From NCBI GenBank assembly GCA_963828445.1, contig CAWHFP010000007.1, positions 62,001 through 126,000 of the forward strand: a stretch of 64,000 nt of DNA, in the 5' to 3' direction. Origin of the DNA: Bog-532 sp963828445 (GTDB lineage: Bacteria; Actinomycetota; Actinomycetes; Streptosporangiales; Streptosporangiaceae). The notes beneath the pieces are model-generated. The model ran no database searches. It was not told where the DNA came from and was given only the letters and a program-made list of their open reading frames with translations. The stretch's first letter is position 1. The number at the start of each line of letters is the position of its first letter. Below, in pieces: positions 60,955-64,000 of the stretch. Position numbers and translations under genes: made by a program.

Positions 60955-62067
60955 GCGACAACGACGCAGACCTGGAAAACGCGCCCGAGGAGCGGCGGCC
61001 GCACCGCGTGATCGGCACCCCGCCGCCCGCGGCCGGGATACTCACCGACCCCGGACGCGACGACGGCGAAGACGAGGGCACGGCCCCCGAGCCCTGGATC
61101 CCGGCCGACCCGCCCGACCTGGTCTCGGCCAAGAACTGGGAGCGCGTGGCCGCGCTGCTGTTCATCCTCTCGTTCCTGGCCAGCGTGGGCTTTATCGCCG
61201 CCTACGTCGGGCTGGAGGTCGGCACCAAGAACGGCGACGTGGTCGACGCCACCCTGCGGTCCAACCTGGCCCTGGGCACGGCCATGTCCGTGGCCTTCCT
61301 GGCCATCGGCATCGGCATGGTCATCTGGGTCCGGTACATCATGGCACCGGTCGAGGTGACCGAGGAGCGGCACCCGATGGCCTCGGACCCCGCCGACCGG
61401 GCCGCGTTCGCCGAGACGTTCATCGAGGGCGCCGAGGCCAGCCAGATCACCAAGCGCCCGCTGCTGCGGCGCACGCTGCTGACCGCGGTCCTGCCGGTGG
61501 CGGCGGCGCCATTGATCGTGCTGCGCGACCTCGGGCCGCTGCCCGGCACCAGCCTGCGGACCACGGTGTGGAAGAAGGGCACGCGGCTGACCGTCTACGG
61601 CAGCAACAAGCCCATCACGCCGGCCGACTTCAACTCGCCGGGGGGCATGATCACGGTCATCCCCGAGGGGTACGCCGACAACGACGAGGTCCTGGTCCAA
61701 GGCGACCTGCATCCTCATCAAGATGGAGCCGGGCCAGCTGAAGATCCCCACCCGGTACAACGACGGGGTCAACGGGCCGAAGACGCTGATCAACTCCATG
61801 AACTGGACGGTCGACAACATCGTCGCCTACTCTAAAATTTGTACTCACGTCGGCTGTCCCGCGGCGCTGTACGAGCAGACCACGCACAAGATCCTCTGCC
61901 CGTGCCACCAGTCGACATTCGACGCCACCACCGGCGCGACGGTCCTGTTCGGGCCGGCCCCGCGTCCGCTGCCGCAGCTTCCGATCACCACCGACGCCGA
62001 AGGCTACCTGGTAGCCCAGAGTGACTTCCAGGAACCGATCGGGCCAAGCTTCTGGGAGCGGGGATGA
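60951..62067 (+). CDS. qcrA: Cytochrome bcc complex Rieske iron-sulfur subunit (one frameshift)
   Basis: About 371 aa. An acidic N-terminal region, then three membrane helices as usual for actinobacterial QcrA (RVAALLFILSFLASVGFIAA; NLALGTAMSVAFLAIGIGMV; LLTAVLPVAAAPLIVL). The 2Fe-2S site lies in the second half: ICTHVGCPAALYEQTTHKIL and CPCHQSTFDATTGATV. The two parts are in different frames; an extra C near 61706 (before CILIKMEPGQL) is the cause. Most likely a sequencing error, since the gene is needed for respiration. Overlaps qcrB by four bases. Confidence 0.94.
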
Positions 62068-63788
62068 CCACCACCACCAAAGGCCGACTGGAGATACCGA
62101 AGCCACTGGCCAGGCAGGCCGGGGAGCTGGACGACCGGTTCCACGCGGCCAAGGGCGTCCGCACCTTCATGCGGAAGGTGTTCCCGGACCACTGGACCTT
62201 CCTGCTCGGCGAGATCGCGCTCTACTCGTTCATCATCTTGATCCTGACCGGGATCTTCCTGACCCTGTTCTTCCAGCCGAGCATGACCCAGGTCGTCTAC
62301 CACGGGTCGTACACCAAGCTGGACGGCGTCCGGATGAGCCAGGCCTACCAGTCGACGCTGAAGATCAGCTTCGACGTACGCGGCGGCCTGCTCATGCGGC
62401 AGATCCACCACTGGGCCGCGGACCTCTTCCTGGCCGCGATCATCTGCCACCTGCTGCGGATCTTCTTCACCGGCGCCTACCGCAAGCCACGCGAGACCAA
62501 CTGGCTGATCGGCCTGGGCATGTTCACGCTCGGCATCTTCGAGGGCTTCCTGGGCTACTCGATGCCGGACGACCTGCTGTCCGGCACCGGCGTCCGGATC
62601 GCCGAGGGTGTACTGCTGGGCATCCCGGTGGTCGGTACCTACCTGTCGTTCTTCCTGTTCGGCGGCCAGTTCCCCGGCGACGAGTTCGTGATGCGGTTCT
62701 ACATCATCCACGTGCTGCTGATCCCGGGTCTGCTGCTGGCGCTGGTCAGCGCGCACCTGTTCCTGATGGTGCACCAGAAGCACACCCAGATGCCGGGCGA
62801 GGGAAAGACCAACAACAACGTGGTGGGCCAGCCCGCCTACCCGTACTTCGCCATCAAGACCGGCGCGTTCTTCTTCTTCATGTTCGCCGTGCTGGCCCTG
62901 ATGGGCACGTTCGCGCAGATCAACCCGGTCTGGCAGCCCGGCCCGTACATGCCGACGGCCATCTCGGCCGGTTCGCAGCCCGACTTCTACATGGGCTTCC
63001 TGGAAGGCTCGCTGCGAATCTTCCCCAGCTGGACCTGGGACATCGGCGGGCACACCATCGCCTGGGACGTGTTCGTACCGGCCCTGGTCATCCTGGGGTT
63101 CCTGTTCACCGTCCTGGGCGTGTGGCCGTTCCTGGAGAGATGGGCGACCGGGGACAAGAGCTACCACAACGTCAACCAGAAGCCGCGTAATGCTCCGACC
63201 CGAACGGGGGTCGGCATGGCGGGCGTGGTGTTCTACGGCATCATGTGGCTGGAAGGCGCGAACGACCTGATCGCCGACCACCTGCAGATCTCGCTGTACA
63301 CGACGACCGAGTTCGCGCGGTACGCAGTGTTCATCGGGCCGGTGGTGGCGTTCTTCCTGACCCGGCGCATCTGCATCGGGCTGCAGCGCCGCGACGCCTC
63401 GATGATCACCCACGGCGTCGAGAGCGGCATCATCCAGCAGCTGCCCAACGGCGGCTTCATCGAGGTCGAGCGTCCGCTCAGCGAAGAGGAGCTGGCCGCG
63501 ATGGTGTCGCCGCCGCCGGCGCCGCTGGAACTGCCGCAGGACATCGACGACAACGGCCTGCCCCGGCCTGCGTCGCGCAACCCGGTGGGCAAGCTCCAGG
63601 AGCGGATGCACGAGGTCTTCGCCGAGGGCATCTCGCTGGCCCCGCCGGCCAACGGCCACGGCAACGGTCACGGCACCAACGGGCATGGCACCAACGGTCA
63701 CAACGGCCACGGTGAGGTCGAGGGCGGCGAGCGGGCCGCGGTCGGCAGCGGCCGGTCCGGCGAGAGCCCGGCTGACGACGAGGCCTGA
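62064..63788 (+). CDS. qcrB: Cytochrome bcc complex cytochrome b subunit
   Basis: 574 aa. Haem-ligating histidine pairs are in MRQIHHWAADLFLAAIICHL and YIIHVLLIPGLLLALVSAHL; EGFLGYSMPDDLLSGTGVRI is the quinol-site region. Eight-plus membrane helices. The C-terminal 110 residues or so form a cytoplasmic extension ending in a repeated Asn/Gly/His stretch (ANGHGNGHGTNGHGTNGHNG), a lineage-specific tail. Followed by a strong hairpin at 63821-63859. Confidence 0.97.
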   Translation: MTTTTKGRLEIPKPLARQAGELDDRFHAAKGVRTFMRKVFPDHWTFLLGEIALYSFIILILTGIFLTLFFQPSMTQVVYHGSYTKLDGVRMSQAYQSTLKISFDVRGGLLMRQIHHWAADLFLAAIICHLLRIFFTGAYRKPRETNWLIGLGMFTLGIFEGFLGYSMPDDLLSGTGVRIAEGVLLGIPVVGTYLSFFLFGGQFPGDEFVMRFYIIHVLLIPGLLLALVSAHLFLMVHQKHTQMPGEGKTNNNVVGQPAYPYFAIKTGAFFFFMFAVLALMGTFAQINPVWQPGPYMPTAISAGSQPDFYMGFLEGSLRIFPSWTWDIGGHTIAWDVFVPALVILGFLFTVLGVWPFLERWATGDKSYHNVNQKPRNAPTRTGVGMAGVVFYGIMWLEGANDLIADHLQISLYTTTEFARYAVFIGPVVAFFLTRRICIGLQRRDASMITHGVESGIIQQLPNGGFIEVERPLSEEELAAMVSPPPAPLELPQDIDDNGLPRPASRNPVGKLQERMHEVFAEGISLAPPANGHGNGHGTNGHGTNGHNGHGEVEGGERAAVGSGRSGESPADDEA

Positions 63789-63820
63789 TTCATCCATCGA
63801 AGGTCACTGATTCGAGTTAC

Positions 63821-63859
63821 CGCCAGCGGCGGCCACCCAGTGGGTGGCCGCCGCTGGCG
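63821..63859. terminator. Terminator hairpin after qcrB
   Basis: A perfect 19-bp stem, CGCCAGCGGCGGCCACCCA and its complement, around a single base at 63840 (loop of a few bases in practice). Followed by TTT. It lies between qcrB and a convergent minus-strand gene and can serve both. Confidence 0.9.
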
Positions 63860-63878
63860 TTTCCGGCCGGTCAGCCGC

Positions 63879-64000
63879 TCACGCGGTTTCGCCGCGCAGG
63901 GTGAACGAGCCCAGCCTGCGGACGGCCAGGGCCAGGGTCACGGCGGTGGCCACGGCCCCCAGCACGCAGGCGGTGGCCAGGCCCACGCCGGGCTTGAGCG
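63879..64000 (-). CDS. 3' end of a membrane protein gene (runs off window end)
   Basis: The last 39 codons of a minus-strand frame: LKPGVGLATACVLGAVATAV, then TLALAVRRLGSFTLRGETA and a TGA. One hydrophobic helix followed by a short basic end, as in the C-terminus of ABC-2-type permeases or similar transporters. Too little is visible to name it. Confidence 0.5.
   Translation of the reverse strand, partial: LKPGVGLATACVLGAVATAVTLALAVRRLGSFTLRGETA

Noticed and set aside
1..64000. tRNA or rRNA genes
   Set aside because: Scanning by eye found no rRNA segments and no cloverleaf with T-loop signature; a tRNAscan run would be needed to exclude one fully.

Overview
The window is chromosomal DNA of a high-GC, probably mycelial actinobacterium. 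Codons are strongly GC3-biased, GTG/TTG starts are frequent, and several gene groups are typical of Streptomyces, Frankia and Streptosporangiales relatives: a complete conservon (cvnABCD), a DUF397/XRE regulator pair, a PASTA-domain Ser/Thr kinase, a PimB-like mannosyltransferase, and a qcrCAB cytochrome bcc complex next to ctaE. I cannot name the species. No rRNA, tRNA, CRISPR array, integrase or transposase was recognised.

Layout. 1-2347 (minus): 5' part of ligA and a MetE-like gene with overlapping ends. 2358-9868: an accessory island between the MetE-like gene and mnmA. Its left half is a decayed tandem array of class III nucleotide-cyclase-homology (CHD) genes, with one intact CHD gene preceded by two very small membrane-protein genes. 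Its right half, visibly AT-richer, carries a GntR/UTRA regulator, a GNAT acetyltransferase and a single-chain protein that joins a membrane segment, a cyclic-nucleotide-binding domain and a CHD. 9869-24515: housekeeping genes, mostly minus: mnmA, cysteine desulfurase, etfAB, folD, purHN, a DUF6350 membrane protein, sucCD, a B12-binding protein and pcrA. 24807-31844: signalling block with the conservon, an RsbW-like ATPase, DUF397 and a Scr1-type HTH protein. 31912-38865: amino-acid permease, PIG-L deacetylase, SRPBCC/CoxG-like protein, tsaD-rimI-tsaB and a ferredoxin-reductase-like flavoprotein. 38884-41053: TPP riboswitch and thiO-thiS-thiG. 41095-52133: PASTA kinase, endonuclease IV, methyltransferase, CGNR regulator, MFS transporter, 6-phosphofructokinase with PPi-type residues, acyltransferase, esterase, ROK kinase, DUF5304 and a phosphoesterase. 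52272-58900: long-chain acyl-CoA synthetase, PimB-like enzyme, NlpC/P60 hydrolase, DEDDh exonuclease, stand-alone Lrp ligand domain and trpD. 58923-63788: receiver-like protein, ctaE and qcrCAB. The window ends in the 3' end of a minus-strand membrane-protein gene.

How the genes fit together. The island is the part most likely to hold something undescribed. Its two intact CHD proteins keep both metal-binding aspartates and have Glu at the base-selecting position, but the usual catalytic Asn is Asp. One of them also has a sound-looking cNMP-binding signature and a membrane anchor, so synthesis and sensing of a cyclic nucleotide could occur in one polypeptide. That is an inference. The nearest known idea is second-messenger defence of the Pycsar kind, or the NTP-dependent conflict systems of multicellular actinobacteria.

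Caution on quality. At least eight conserved genes (mnmA, etfA, the permease, the CoxG-like gene, the flavoprotein, nfo, the acyl-CoA synthetase and qcrA) are broken by single-base indels that restore the family sequence when corrected. This looks more like sequencing error than biology, and it also limits how firmly the island fragments can be called pseudogenes.
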